From Actinostola sp. cb2023 (lineage: Eukaryota; Cnidaria; Anthozoa; Actiniaria; Actinostolidae): a DNA stretch of 64,000 nt. The translations under genes were made by a program, and so were the position numbers. How positions within the stretch are numbered: the stretch's first letter is position 1; every line of letters begins with the position of its first letter. The stretch lies in NCBI GenBank assembly GCA_033675265.1, contig JAUJYZ010001567.1, positions 35,747-99,746 on the forward strand, written 5' to 3'. Shown piece after piece: positions 23,401-31,357 of the stretch. The notes under the pieces are model-generated. The model had not been told where the DNA came from. It saw nothing but the letters and a program-made list of their open reading frames with translations, and made no database searches.

Positions 23401-26400
23401 CCTTCGTGGTACATCGTTAGGCGAGGTACTAATCCAGTTCTTCGCCAGCCACGTGTCCATAGTTGAGCTAAGAATACCTCACAGCATTAGTAAACTAGTG
23501 AAGGCCAAGACCATTGATGAGCTGTTGAACCCATCGTCTCTGACCCTGCTCCAGGAACACTTCCAGCGTGCTTATCACGTGATCGTCTTGTACGGTGACC
23601 TTGATTGTCTACTGCGCCTCAGTGGAGCCGAGAAGCGTCACGTGGTTCACCTATCAACAGGGCTGTCCAACGCCATGAAAGGAGCTGAGCGGGAAAATGC
23701 CCGCGGGATGCAGGAGCGGACGGGTGCTCAAGTTCGTATTCGAGCCAAAGGCTCAAGCGTGACGTATCGCTTGATTGTGGAGGCTAAAGGAACAGAGATT
23801 CAGATCGAGGCAGTGGATCAGATTCTCCAGGACATGACACGAACTACCAGCGCACTCAGGGCTGCCTTCATGTCCATGTGTTTTGTTAAAGGCGCCAGTC
23901 AAATTCTGTTTGAAAGTAAGTTTTGCTTGTTTCTGTTTTTGGGGGGATCGAGGGAGGGGTGGACTGTTTGTTTGGGGGGAGGGGTGGTGGAGATTCGACT
24001 GTACTGTGAAATTCGAAAATGAAGACCTAGTGGTTACACTGGTTTATTTTGGGCTCATTCACATTTGTTTGGGCAATAAACCCACAGGTAGCCCAACCAA
24101 TTTTCCTGAGACGAATTCTAATATAATATATATGAAGACAATAAAACACGCCATACAGCTACGTTGTTCTTTATGATCAAAGGCCTTTCGGCTTCACAGC
24201 CCTCGTCAGTGATACAATATTCACAATATTGTAATCTATATTGACCTTTCTGTGTTTTAACGCACGAATCGCCTCCGCTTGTTCCGCGCGCTCTACCACA
24301 GGAAACCCACCAGAAAAGACGCGATCATACAAATAATTTTCGTTGTACTAACCCTCTCCTCCCTTACCTAAGTGCCTCTGAAGACATGGTTGGGCTGCCT
24401 GTGATAAATCCTGCCTTTACGCACTCCTCCTCGGTACATCTCAACGTATGTCCAAGTAAACATACAATCCTAAGACAAGTTATCAGGGACACTGACAGGG
24501 TTAATTAGACACCTGTCAAAGCAATTAATTGCAGACGTTCAACTCCCCCTCCCCCTCCCCTCCCCCAAAATCAATGTTGAATTTATCCCCAAGAATCTAG
24601 TTTTAAGTTGTGTTTTGAGAGTGTTTCAAACCATCCTCGGGAACCCAGGGGTATATTCTGTCGCTCGTTAGTCGCTCCCAGAGAAATACCCCTGGGAACG
24701 AAGTCTGTTGGAACTTGTCAGTCCGGAAGCCGGCGGTCAAAATTCAAAATGGCGGCTGTCCTATTCAAACCAGAATATACTTGATACTGATTGGTCGACC
24801 TTCCTAGGTCGACCAATCAGAAACGAGAGTAATTTTGACTTCCGGAACAAGTTCCAACAGACTTCGTTCCCAGGGGTATTTCTCTGGGAGCGAGTAACGA
24901 GAGCGACAGAATATACCCCTGGGTTCCCGAGGATGGTTTCAAACCAACAGTGGATGGGAGGGGGGAGGGGAGAGGAGATTGAGACGCACGATAGGGTTGT
25001 ACCCTCTGTCCCATGTAATATGTCTAGGATTGTAGCTTTCATTACTTTCAACCCGATAATGATTATGTAATTAGATACAGTCATTTGCAAAAATTCTGGC
25101 CGCCACGATATATCAATATATCAATATATCGGGTGCATTATGGGTAATTAAATAATACTATTTTGAGTTTCCTAACTTATTAAATGAAGCAAATTTTACA
25201 AACAACAAAGGTAAGACTAAAATAAACATTATACTAAATATTTCTACCAACTTTGCTGGCGTTAACCCGCTTTAAGGGGAATTTTCGATTATTTAATTAC
25301 CCATAATGCACCCGATATATTGATATTCCGTAGCGGCCAGAATGTTTGCAAATGACTGTATTACCATGTATAATGTTGTTGTTTTGTTTAAGGTTCACGG
25401 AACAATAGTGAGGCAGTCACATTGGTTCCTTATCACTCCTATCACCATCCCCAGCATGATGGCACCCGTCTCTACACCCCTATGCTGGCCAGTAGATGGA
25501 CCCTACGTGGACCCAGCCTCACCGTGTCAAACCACGTGTTCAACTCGTTCAAGCAGAAGTTCATCACTCAATTTAATCTAGCTGCGCGGGACCACGAAGA
25601 GTCATTACACGGTGTGATGGAGTTCGTTGTCCGCTTTGGACGCACTTACATCTTTAGGGTGCCAAAGTCGTTCATAGAGGACCCCGAGTCTGTGACCATT
25701 GAGAGGTTACAAGCAAATCTCAATCGAGGGTACAAAGCCACACAAACAAGGAAAGGTCGACCTCCTAAGCCTAACCTGGCTATCAGTGATTCTGGCGTGA
25801 CGAGAAAAGCTAAACGATCTCGAAAGAAACGGCAAAAACAAGAACATCCAAAGGTTAAGAAAGACAAGAAGATGAACGAAAAGCCTTGTCGTAGCTCGTA
25901 CTTTACGAATATCAGATCAAAGAAGGCGGCTGAGAAGTTCCTACAGACACAGTGCTTTACTGAGGTGGAGCGTTTTGAAGACTACGATGTTATCATCAAG
26001 GGCGATGATGAATTATCAGTCAAATTTGACGAACAGTTACATTTCCAGGAGCTTCGCTTCACGCCCTTGCGATGGTGTCTGACCGACGTAAAACGGCGCT
26101 GGAAAGAGAAAAAGAACGCCAAAGAAGCTGGAGAGGACGGCGACGAGATTGACATCAGATTCCTACTCCAGTCGCGCCGCTCTTTAACCAGGAACGAAAT
26201 ACTTGGCACTGAGTACGAAGTATACGAGGACATTATGCAGACAACGACGCCTCACTCGAGATCAACGAAGAAACAGATGCAATTATTTCGCATCCAAGAA
26301 GACTTATGGCACCAGGTTTACATGGTACGACACAAGAAGACGCAGCGATTCCGTAACCTCTTCCCGTCCAACGACAAGTTCAATAAGTCACTGTTCATTG

Positions 26401-26591
26401 ACCTCACTGAGGTAACCGAGTACTCACGGCCATTGTCGGATTGTTCTTCTTTTCGCAAGGTTTTTACTCGCCATGAAATGAATCTTCAGTTGGAGACTCC
26501 ATCATTGTCAGCCGACGAACGGTCGTTGTCAGAATTCCTGTACTACGTTTGGCGACTTGCGTTTAACGTTTCTGACTTTCTCTCCATCTGA
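9759..26591 (+). CDS. Helicase-RdRP-nucleotidyltransferase fusion gene (ten exons, two single-base frame breaks)
   Basis: The ten exons are 9759-13638, 13716-13887, 14544-14747, 15972-16053, 17724-17974, 18867-19095, 19466-20739, 21816-22161, 23360-23915 and 25393-26591. All nine introns have GT/AG ends and their phases agree. The exons total 8193 nt, about 2730 residues. Predicted order: zinc beta-tent-like domain, DExD/H helicase of the Dicer/RIG-I type, acidic linker, cellular RdRP with DLDGD, Cid1/TUTase-like nucleotidyltransferase, KH-like segment, basic C-terminal region. By family knowledge this should make dsRNA from single-stranded RNA templates for RNA interference and add nucleotides to RNA 3' ends. 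No PAZ, RNase III or PIWI domain is present. The start ATG follows an acceptor-like ctttag, so a 5' exon is possible. One missing T near 11422 and one extra C near 21860 break the frame; these are assembly errors or decay. No transcript evidence is available to me. Confidence 0.88.
11432..13638 (+). CDS. Exon 1, second part: helicase domain 2, acidic linker, RdRP N-terminal part
   Basis: The frame opens with MRKTAHKFCELL, the end of motif IV. LVSTSVLEEGLDVP (motif V, 11606-11647) and QSRGRA (motif VI, from 11702) complete a second RecA-like domain. Residues encoded around 12600-12760 form a strongly acidic Asp/Ser/Glu linker. The RdRP begins downstream: LFAPEEIMQNNRVLRNF and FLGCSNSQLRSHSCWF are characteristic of the cellular RDR/QDE-1 family. 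The donor follows ...tccataag at 13639, phase 2, and its join to the next exon gives RCVGSYVSRMG. A segment between the helicase and the linker (about 11980-12580) is unassigned. Confidence 0.85.
13716..13887 (+). CDS. Exon 2: RdRP core
   Basis: It encodes SRMGQCFSTS followed by YCFSDGVGRIS. The (F/Y)SDGxGxIS motif is a conserved element of the cellular RdRP two-barrel core. Acceptor cccttgcag at 13715, donor gag|gtaatt at 13888, phase 0 at its end. Confidence 0.88.
13920..13979. repeat. AAT microsatellite in intron 2
   Basis: Repeated aataat units directly precede the fold-back at 14012. Confidence 0.8.
14012..14190. repeat. Near-perfect 179-bp hairpin in intron 2 of the RdRP gene
   Basis: The left arm starts attcagacatgatttgtttc and the right arm ends gaaacaaatcatgtctgaat. 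The arms of about 88 bp pair almost without mismatch around a loop of a few bases near 14100. It is probably a fold-back MITE. In the pre-mRNA it would make a long dsRNA stem. Confidence 0.85.
14544..14747 (+). CDS. Exon 3: RdRP core
   Basis: Sixty-eight codons include AFQIRFAGYKGVL, YFRQSMRKFES and YLNHQ. These match the FQIR-x-x-G-x-KG, R-x-S-M-x-K-F and YLNRQ elements of cellular RdRPs. Phase 0 at both ends. Confidence 0.88.
15308..15910. repeat. Inverted cluster of acacgagcaag/ttccttgacaaggaa units in intron 3
   Basis: The unit ctacacgagcaag plus a palindromic ttccttg(a/t)caaggaa occurs near 15310-15415 and again, inverted and multiplied, at 15735-15910. The right end reads tgtagatgcggctt, the complement of the element end seen downstream at 26633. 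It is a MITE family with internal palindromes. Confidence 0.65.
15972..16053 (+). CDS. Exon 4: RdRP core, short exon
   Basis: It encodes VIMLLSNLGIPDVVFVKLMR, which continues YLNHQ from exon 3. The family pattern here is YLNRQ-IxLLxxLGVPDxxF. The exon is only 82 nt. Its flanks give tttcag at the acceptor and acag|gtacac at the donor, phase 1. Confidence 0.85.
16058..16566. repeat. Direct duplication of the start of intron 4
   Basis: The words cctactaaatatgctgatgt and cacgaatgagtgagca occur at 16081-16114 and again at 16528-16563, with similar sequence just upstream (aatac(a)cacccac). The first copy lies a few bases after the exon 4 donor. Confidence 0.75.
16236..16945. mobile_element. Terminal-inverted-repeat element in intron 4
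   Basis: The left end ctcaagcatgttaaggcttg matches the right end caagccttagcatgcttgag as an inverted repeat. The element splits a pyrimidine array: ccttcc-type repeats stop at its left border and resume at its right border. No coding content is present. Confidence 0.65.
16946..17660. repeat. (TTCC)n polypyrimidine array in intron 4
   Basis: Over 700 bp are made of cttcc, ttcctgcc and ttcctacc units, including a regular ttcctgcc 8-bp subarray at about 17430-17530. A shorter part of the same array lies at 16160-16235. The Pro/Ser/Leu frames across it are not genes. Confidence 0.9.
17724..17974 (+). CDS. Exon 5: RdRP core
   Basis: The phase-1 join from exon 4 gives GMLLDERRA. The exon ends with RLMMGVMDETGVLQYGQ, matching the conserved GVxDETGxLxxGQVF element of cellular RdRPs. 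Donor ccag|gtaaaa, phase 0. Confidence 0.88.
18585..18655. repeat. Microsatellite-anchored gcgctttataaat repeat end
   Basis: The motif agcgctttgagcactagg...gcgctttataaatattaaag runs into (ATT)n. Related tatatagcgc motifs next to AAT runs occur at 14190-14220, 27510-27535 and 53905-53980, so this is one interspersed family. Confidence 0.5.
18738..18795. repeat. Poly-C tract in intron 5
   Basis: Nearly uninterrupted C with two short TTA/TA breaks. It is a likely site of sequencing-length error. Confidence 0.9.
18867..19095 (+). CDS. Exon 6: RdRP core
   Basis: It starts VFVQYSE, completing the GQVFVQ motif begun in exon 5. It then encodes GPVMVTRNPCLHPGDMRRL, the near-invariant RNPCxHPGDxR element of the RDR family. 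It ends in phase 1 immediately before the catalytic loop. Confidence 0.9.
19128..19385. repeat. (ACAG/ACAA)n repeat in intron 6
   Basis: Tandem cagacaga and acaaacag units fill most of this 370-bp intron. Cys/Leu/Val-rich frames on the complementary strand are artefacts. Confidence 0.9.
19466..20739 (+). CDS. Exon 7: RdRP catalytic DLDGD motif plus start of nucleotidyltransferase
   Basis: The phase-1 join gives GGDLDGDLYFV. DLDGD at 19471-19485 is the metal-binding catalytic triad of cellular RdRPs, and all three Asp are present. The segment with QLGIIDNAHKAHAD and SLAVDAPKTG is also typical of the family, so the RdRP domain is complete. About 350 codons into the exon comes FGSTATFLF followed by EDSDVDLCFF: the GS...DxD signature of polymerase-beta-like nucleotidyltransferases of the Cid1/Trf4/TUTase group, with Asp-x-Asp near 20599-20607. 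Donor accg|gtaaga at 20740, phase 0. Confidence 0.88.
21166..21785. repeat. 21-bp minisatellite in intron 7, two blocks
   Basis: Copies of gaaccaggccttctacctgt plus one base fill 21166-21420 and 21634-21785. A related unit leads into a ttcctgtggtagagcgcgcg motif that recurs in inverted form near 24288-24305. Because 21 is divisible by 3, both strands stay open as Pro-Val-Glu-Pro-Gly-Leu type repeats. These are not genes. Confidence 0.85.
21816..22161 (+). CDS. Exon 8: nucleotidyltransferase, third Asp and central segment
   Basis: From the acceptor (ttcag at 21815) the phase-0 frame begins VISCKKFKPYQSP and hits a stop near 21881. Skipping one C in the CCCC run near 21858-21861 moves into the frame GFSLDVPFD, which stays open to the donor at 22162. 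In this family the strand after the DxD motif carries the third catalytic Asp in a D-x-S-F or similar context, and SLDVPF fits. Downstream, LAVMRFLVSWAHVSGL and SNALIFMFLSH match the central helical region of Cid1-like enzymes. Confidence 0.75.
22239..22543. repeat. Fold-back in intron 8
   Basis: The left end gtagtttcccagaat with gaggtcagg about 30 bp inside matches the right end attctgggaaactac with cctggcctaat and gacctcgc inside. The arms are imperfect, about 50-60 bp. Confidence 0.6.
22934..23094. mobile_element. Short MITE in intron 8
   Basis: The arms tttgcacgaaaggtgaata and ggtgaatagcg...ttgcacgaaat (right arm complemented) pair across a centre rich in ttatccg/ggataa. The element is about 160 bp and has no coding content. 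Confidence 0.65.
23133..23320. mobile_element. 188-bp PIF/Harbinger-like MITE in intron 8, TAA target site
   Basis: Inverted ends gggtgcgttcgattgacc and ggtcaatcgaacgcaccc bound the element, and the inner ttattccggaata also pairs. TAA directly flanks both ends (23130-23132 and 23321-23323). A three-base TWA target suits PIF/Harbinger elements. Confidence 0.75.
23360..23915 (+). CDS. Exon 9: PAP-associated segment and KH-like segment
   Basis: SLGEVLIQFFASH resembles the (S)LGELLxxFFxxY element of PAP-associated domains found with Cid1-type nucleotidyltransferases. Later, ARGMQERTGAQVRIRAKGSS followed by EIQIEAVDQIL resembles the second half of a KH domain (I-x-x-x-TGAxIxI ... GT-x-x-x-IxxAxxxI). 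A clear GxxG loop is not seen, so KH is tentative. Phase 1 at the donor gaaa|gtaag. Confidence 0.75.
24631..24936. mobile_element. 306-bp fold-back in intron 9 with 7-bp target duplication
   Basis: Ends ccatcctcgggaacccaggg and ccctgggttcccgaggatgg are inverted copies. Arms extend about 90-100 bp with small gaps. The centre is palindromic (tggtcgacc...ggtcgacca). tttcaaa flanks both sides (24624-24630 and 24937-24943). Confidence 0.75.
25078..25358. mobile_element. TA-flanked Tc1/mariner-like MITE in intron 9
   Basis: Ends cagtcatttgcaaa and tttgcaaatgactg are inverted copies, with ctggccgcca/gcggccag just inside and a cgatatatc motif next. TA flanks both ends. The subterminal cgatatatc word is the palindromic motif seen in the element at 37338. 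Confidence 0.7.
25393..26591 (+). CDS. Exon 10: C-terminal region of unknown function
   Basis: About 399 codons follow the KH-like segment and end in TGA at 26589-26591. It begins SSRNNSEAVTLVPYHSYH and contains GVMEFVVRFGRTYIFRVP, then a Lys/Arg-rich stretch (25800-25890; RKAKRSRKKRQKQ) that could be a nuclear localisation or RNA-binding signal. I recognise no domain. The alternation of hydrophobic strands suggests a folded domain after the basic stretch. Confidence 0.8.
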
Positions 26592-26632
26592 TTTGGCGAC
26601 CAGTGACTCTGCTGTCTGTGTTTTGCTTAAAG

Positions 26633-26735
26633 CCGCATCTACACGAGCAAGTTTTCCTTGACAAGGAAAAAGTTGGCGATGGTTTTGTCGTCTACACGAG
26701 CAAGTCTTCCTTGTCAAGGAAAACTTGTCAAGGAA
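26633..26735. repeat. Copy of the acacgagcaag repeat just 3' of the RdRP gene
   Basis: aagccgcatctacacgagca begins a segment with ttccttgacaaggaa and a second inverted unit. It is the same family as in intron 3. Confidence 0.65.
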
Positions 26736-26927
26736 ACTTTGATTTCACGATTCACGATTGACGAGTGATTGTTTTTTAATTTCACTCAAACATATATTTT
26801 CTCACACTATACATTGCATTAACTTAACGGTGATGTCCATAGACATAACACTAGATCTAGCAAGAATATCATGGATGATAAGACTAGTGCTTCTAGAAGG
26901 TGGCAGCACTGGACACCCATTAATGTT

Positions 26928-27108
26928 CAGGGGCGGATCAAGGATTTTTTTAAAGGAGGGGGTGCACCATCTTTTTTAGGGGGGGGGGGGGGGGGGTGCA
27001 CCATTTATGATCAGGACGTACACAAACTCAAGTACCAATAACGCAGTAGATATCAGCTCATCCAGGGGGGTGCACACCCCCTGCACCCCTCCCCTAGATC
27101 CGCCCCTG
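26928..27108. mobile_element. caggggcggatc MITE
   Basis: The ends caggggcggatcaaggat and ctagatccgcccctg are inverted copies. Inside is ggtgcacc and a poly-G tract (26978-26997). The CAGGGGCGGATCC-type end is common in hAT-type MITEs of animals. I could not confirm a clean 8-bp duplication. Confidence 0.65.
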
Positions 27109-27119
27109 GTGTTGCTGCG

Positions 27120-28450
27120 TATGTCTGGAATAGTCTAGATTTGTCTTTACGAGAGGACAAAACCCTTTCAGCCTTTAAACATCGAATTGTCGATTTTTGA
27201 ACTAATTACAGATTTTTCATTACATCTAGTTTAATTTTTAGCATAGGGAGTAAATTAGGAGTAAATATATGGGTGCGATTGTAAAGTGTTCATTAAAACA
27301 ATCCACATTTCGCGCAATATCGTCGACAATCGGGCAAATTTTCATGCAGTGTATCTCTATCTCTGCTACTTATCCGTAATATTACCGAAGTAAAATCTCA
27401 TACTTCAACAAGTGTTTGGTCACAATTGCCGAAGTGAACACACGCTGCAATCATGTTGCCAGCCGTTTGATTGTAGCACTGTAATCATTGCACCCTGCAT
27501 CTGTATATATCTTATTATTATTAAAGCGCCTATCACCCTAATTTTTTATTTCAGAAATCACTTCAATATGAAGTGAATGTTGCGGTGGTTCAGTGTTATG
27601 AGTGATTTGAGCTTCGCATTAAAAAATACTTTTTTATTCAGAATCATTTGAATTTAATAAAATTAGAGTTTCTGTGCGAAAATAATAAAAAATGATGCAA
27701 TTAATGATCCAAATTAGTGCAATTAATGATTTAATAACACCATTTTTAGCCAATCAGATTGCAGGATTTACTAGTGATTTCTTAATCACACCATTTTTAG
27801 CCAATCAGATTGCAGGATTTACTAGTGATTTCAAAATGAATATGATTATATATGACATCATTACAGGGCCACCATATATGGCTAATTGCATAATCGTTGT
27901 CGGGTTGAAAATCATAAATCATAGAAGCTGAGACCGTAAGGATGGATGGGAAATCAGTTCATGACCCGCATTACATACAGATATATTCAATGTTCTCGTA
28001 GTTTTGAAGGTACATGAGCTATTTAACTAAGACCCTACAAGTCTGCATAAAAAGGTCGATGATTTGACGGTGTTATTTGAGAGTTTTAATTTCCCAGAAT
28101 TCCTTTTGGTCAGCTTTCATGATTTTCAACCGACAACGATTATGCAATTAGCTATATATACAATAAGTTTTTACAAAGATACGATCACTAGTGAAGACAA
28201 TGGGGGGAAATATGTACTTATTAACTGGGTGCATGGGAGGTCCGAACGGGAACGCATTGGGCTCGAGGCCATGAGATCTTTCCTCCCGTCTGATAATCAG
28301 ACCGTTCTTTAAAAACGTGTTTGTACTTCATAAATAATTGTTTAAAACATTTTGGAGTCAGTCAAAACCTGTTATATCTTTGGGCGTCCAGTGATCACAT
28401 CAGTCGTCCAATATTTGTTTGTGAGTCTTCCAAATTTTGGTCAGCCTTTC
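27120..28450. repeat. Intergenic; short tandem and inverted duplications
   Basis: The segment ccaatcagattgcaggattt with its flanks is repeated in tandem at about 27737-27781 and 27786-27831. The segment ctaattgcataatcgttgtc (about 27883) returns inverted near 28130-28150. No gene is supported. Confidence 0.55.
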
Positions 28451-29050
28451 ACAGTGCGACTACACCAACTATGGACACCCAAACAAATTTTGAATCAAAT
28501 TTTCTATTCACATTTGTGACGCGGAATAATGCAGAATAATGTCGAATTCTACAATTTAAACTGTTTCTTGTTCACTCTTGATCATATACTTACACACATA
28601 ATGTAAATTAAATAATAAATAAATAAAGCGAAAAATTGAAAATTTGTGCAGATTCTATTGTTTAAATAGACCTTTTTACCGATACGGCGGCCATCTTGAA
28701 TTATGGAGAAATTATGGGATGCCCAGGGTGCAAGCTAGTAACCATTTGGCCATGAAAAACTACGAAAACCTAATTTAAAGCAATGAATTTGTACAAAATT
28801 ATACAACAATACACAACACATGTAGATATTAAGTCATACAACGCTATGGTTAGAGAGAAATAGAAAAATAATATATTGACGCGACTCCACTCTCTACAGT
28901 TTTTGGGTCATTTGCATGCACCCCGAGCATCCCATAATGTTTTAGCCAAAACAATTGAATCCAAAATGGCCGCCGTATCGGTAAAAAGGTCTATTGGATA
29001 ACTTGTATGAAAATTTGTTTGGGTGGCCTAGGTTGGTGTAGTCGCACTGT
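28451..29050. mobile_element. 600-bp MITE with ends acagtgcgactacaccaac
   Basis: Left end acagtgcgactacaccaac and right end gttggtgtagtcgcactgt are inverted copies. Further pairing of ccaaacaaattt/aaatttgtttgg extends the arms to about 40 bp. It contains a second element at 28665-28995. Confidence 0.75.
28665..28995. mobile_element. Nested MITE inside 28451-29050
   Basis: Ends aatagacctttttaccgata and tatcggtaaaaaggtctatt are inverted copies, followed by cggcggccat/atggccgccg. It lies wholly inside the larger element, so it inserted later. Confidence 0.75.
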
Positions 29051-29680
29051 AAAATTACCTTGTTATGAACAATTATATTTTGAATGAATAATACTTACAG
29101 CACTAAAAAGCAAGAGAGAATATTAGAGCCGGGTTTTGGATAGCGGTGTGCCGCTCAATGGTCAGTAGTATTTCAGTCCATGGAATCCGGAAAGCATGAA
29201 GAATTCCAGAGTACAACCGGTACGCGCGCGCAATGCATTGTGGGATTATTACAAAGGAAAAGTGAGCACCAAGTGAGCAAAAACACTTTTCCCCTTACGC
29301 CCACCCCAGTCCTCCTCTCCCCCTCCTATCCCCCTTTGGGCCTGAAACTCAGGTTAGCAAAAACATAGCTTGGGCTCCCTGTGTCTAGAATTGGTGCTCA
29401 CTTTTCCTTTGTAATAATCTCGTTATGCATTGCGTGCGTATCGAAAGTCTGCAACGGTGCTTGTATCAACGTTCTTGATCTAATGAACATCTGATATTTT
29501 TAGCGTGAAAATACCGAGTTCGACTGAACTTATTTATGGCTTCAGCTAGGGGCGCAAAAAACCTACGGCACACAGGTAATCCACTTACCCAACCCCACCC
29601 CGGGATTGCAAAGGGAATTTTAGTCCCAAAAGCAAACAGCTTGACTTAGTCCATGTGAGGATGTAACCTTTATGTACATA

Positions 29681-31355
29681 CAGTCGAGGCTCTCGTTAAG
29701 ACCACTCTCGTAAGCGACCAGCTCCAGTTACGACCACCTGTACGAAACCCCGTTTGTATTGTCACGCAAAGTCTGTAATTAAAAGCTCTCGTAAGCGACC
29801 AGCTCTAGTTACGACCACCTTTACGAAACCCCGTTTGTATTGTCACTCAAAGACTGTAATTAAAAGCTCTCGTAAGCGACCGCTCCCGTAAGCAACCGCT
29901 CTCGTAAGCGACCAGCTCTAGTTACGACCGCCTTTACGAAACCCCGTTTGTATTGTCACGCAAAGTCTGTAATTAAAAGCTCTCGTAAGCGACCGCTCCC
30001 GTAAGCGACCAGCTCTATTTACGACCACCTTTACGAAATCCCGTTTGTATTGTCACTCAAAGTCTGTAATTAAAAGCTCCCGTAAGCAACCGCTCCCGTA
30101 AGCGACCAGCTCTAGTTATACGACCACCTTTACGAAACCCCGTTTGTATTGTCACTCAAAGACTGTAATTAAAAGCTCTCGTAAGCGACCGCTCCCGTAA
30201 GCAACCGCTCTCGTAAGCGACCAGCTCTATAGTTACGACCACCTTTACGAAACCCCGTTTGTATTGTCACTCAAAGTCTGTAATTAAAAGCTCTCGTAAG
30301 CGACCAGCTCTAGTTACGACCACCTTTACGAAACCCCGTTTGTATTGTCACTCAAAGTCTGTAATTAAAAGCTCTCGTAAGCGACCAGCTCTAGTTACGA
30401 CCACCTTTACGAAACCCCGTTTGTATTGTCACTCAAAGTCTGTAATTAAAAGCTCTCGTAAGCGACCAGCTCTAGTTACGACCACCTTTACGAAACCCCG
30501 TTTGTATTGTCACTCAAAATCTGCATTTAAAAGCTCTGGTAGGCGACCGCTCTCGTAAGCGACCAGCTCTATTTACGACCACCTTTACGAAACCCCGATT
30601 ATATTGTCACTCAAAGTCTGTAGTTTAAAAGCTCTCGTAAGCGACCGCTCTCGTAAGCGACCAGCTCTAGTTACGACCATCTTTACGGAAACCCCGTTTG
30701 TATTGTCACTCAATGACTGTAATTAAAAGCTCTCGTAAGCGACCGCTCCCGTAAGCAACCGCTTTCGTAAGCGACCAGCTCTAGTTACGACCACCTTTAC
30801 GAAACCCCGTTTGTATTGTCACTCAAAGACTGTAATTTAAAAGCTCTCGTAAGCGACCAGCTCTAGTTACGACCACCTTTACGAAACCCCGTTTGTATTG
30901 TCACTCAAAATCTGCATTTAAAAGCTCTGGTAAGCGACCGCTCCCGTAAGCGACCAGCTCTATTTACGACCACCTTTACGAAACCCCGTTTATATTGTCA
31001 CTCAAAGTCTGAATTTAAAAGCTCTCGTAAGCGACCGCTCTCGTAAGCGACCAGCTCTAGTTACGACCACCTTTACGAAACCCCGTTTGTATTGTCACTC
31101 AAAGCTCTACGAAACCCCGTTTGTATTGTCACTCAAAGTCTGTAATTAAAAGCTCTCGTAAGCGACCATGCAGCTCTAGTTACGACCACCTTTACGAAAC
31201 CCCGTTTGCATTGTCACTGAAAGTCACGATCTGTAATTAAAAGCTCTCATAAGCGACCGCTACCGTAAGCCGGCGACCACTAGTTACGACCACTTTTCCG
31301 AATTTCCGATGTGGTCGCTGACGAGATCTTCGCTGACTGCCCGGCGGGTCGACTG
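29681..31355. mobile_element. TA-flanked element carrying an amplified 81-bp tandem repeat
   Basis: Left end cagtcgaggctctcg and right end ggcgggtcgactg lie between TA dinucleotides (29679-29680 and 31356-31357). The interior is a tandem array of an 81-bp unit (taagcgaccagctctagtta ... cgtttgtattgtcactc ... gtaattaaaag), with extra gctcccgtaagcgac inserts in some copies. The unit resembles the sequence just inside the left terminus, so the array probably grew from the terminal region. An 81-bp unit keeps a 27-residue frame open; it is not a gene. Confidence 0.7.
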
Positions 31356-31357
31356 TA

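Noticed and set aside
30259..30558. A 27-residue repeat protein
   Set aside because: It is the 81-bp minisatellite read in frame, with no start context or family resemblance.
29700..31290. A CRISPR-like array
   Set aside because: Units are contiguous tandem copies without unique spacers, and the genome is eukaryotic.
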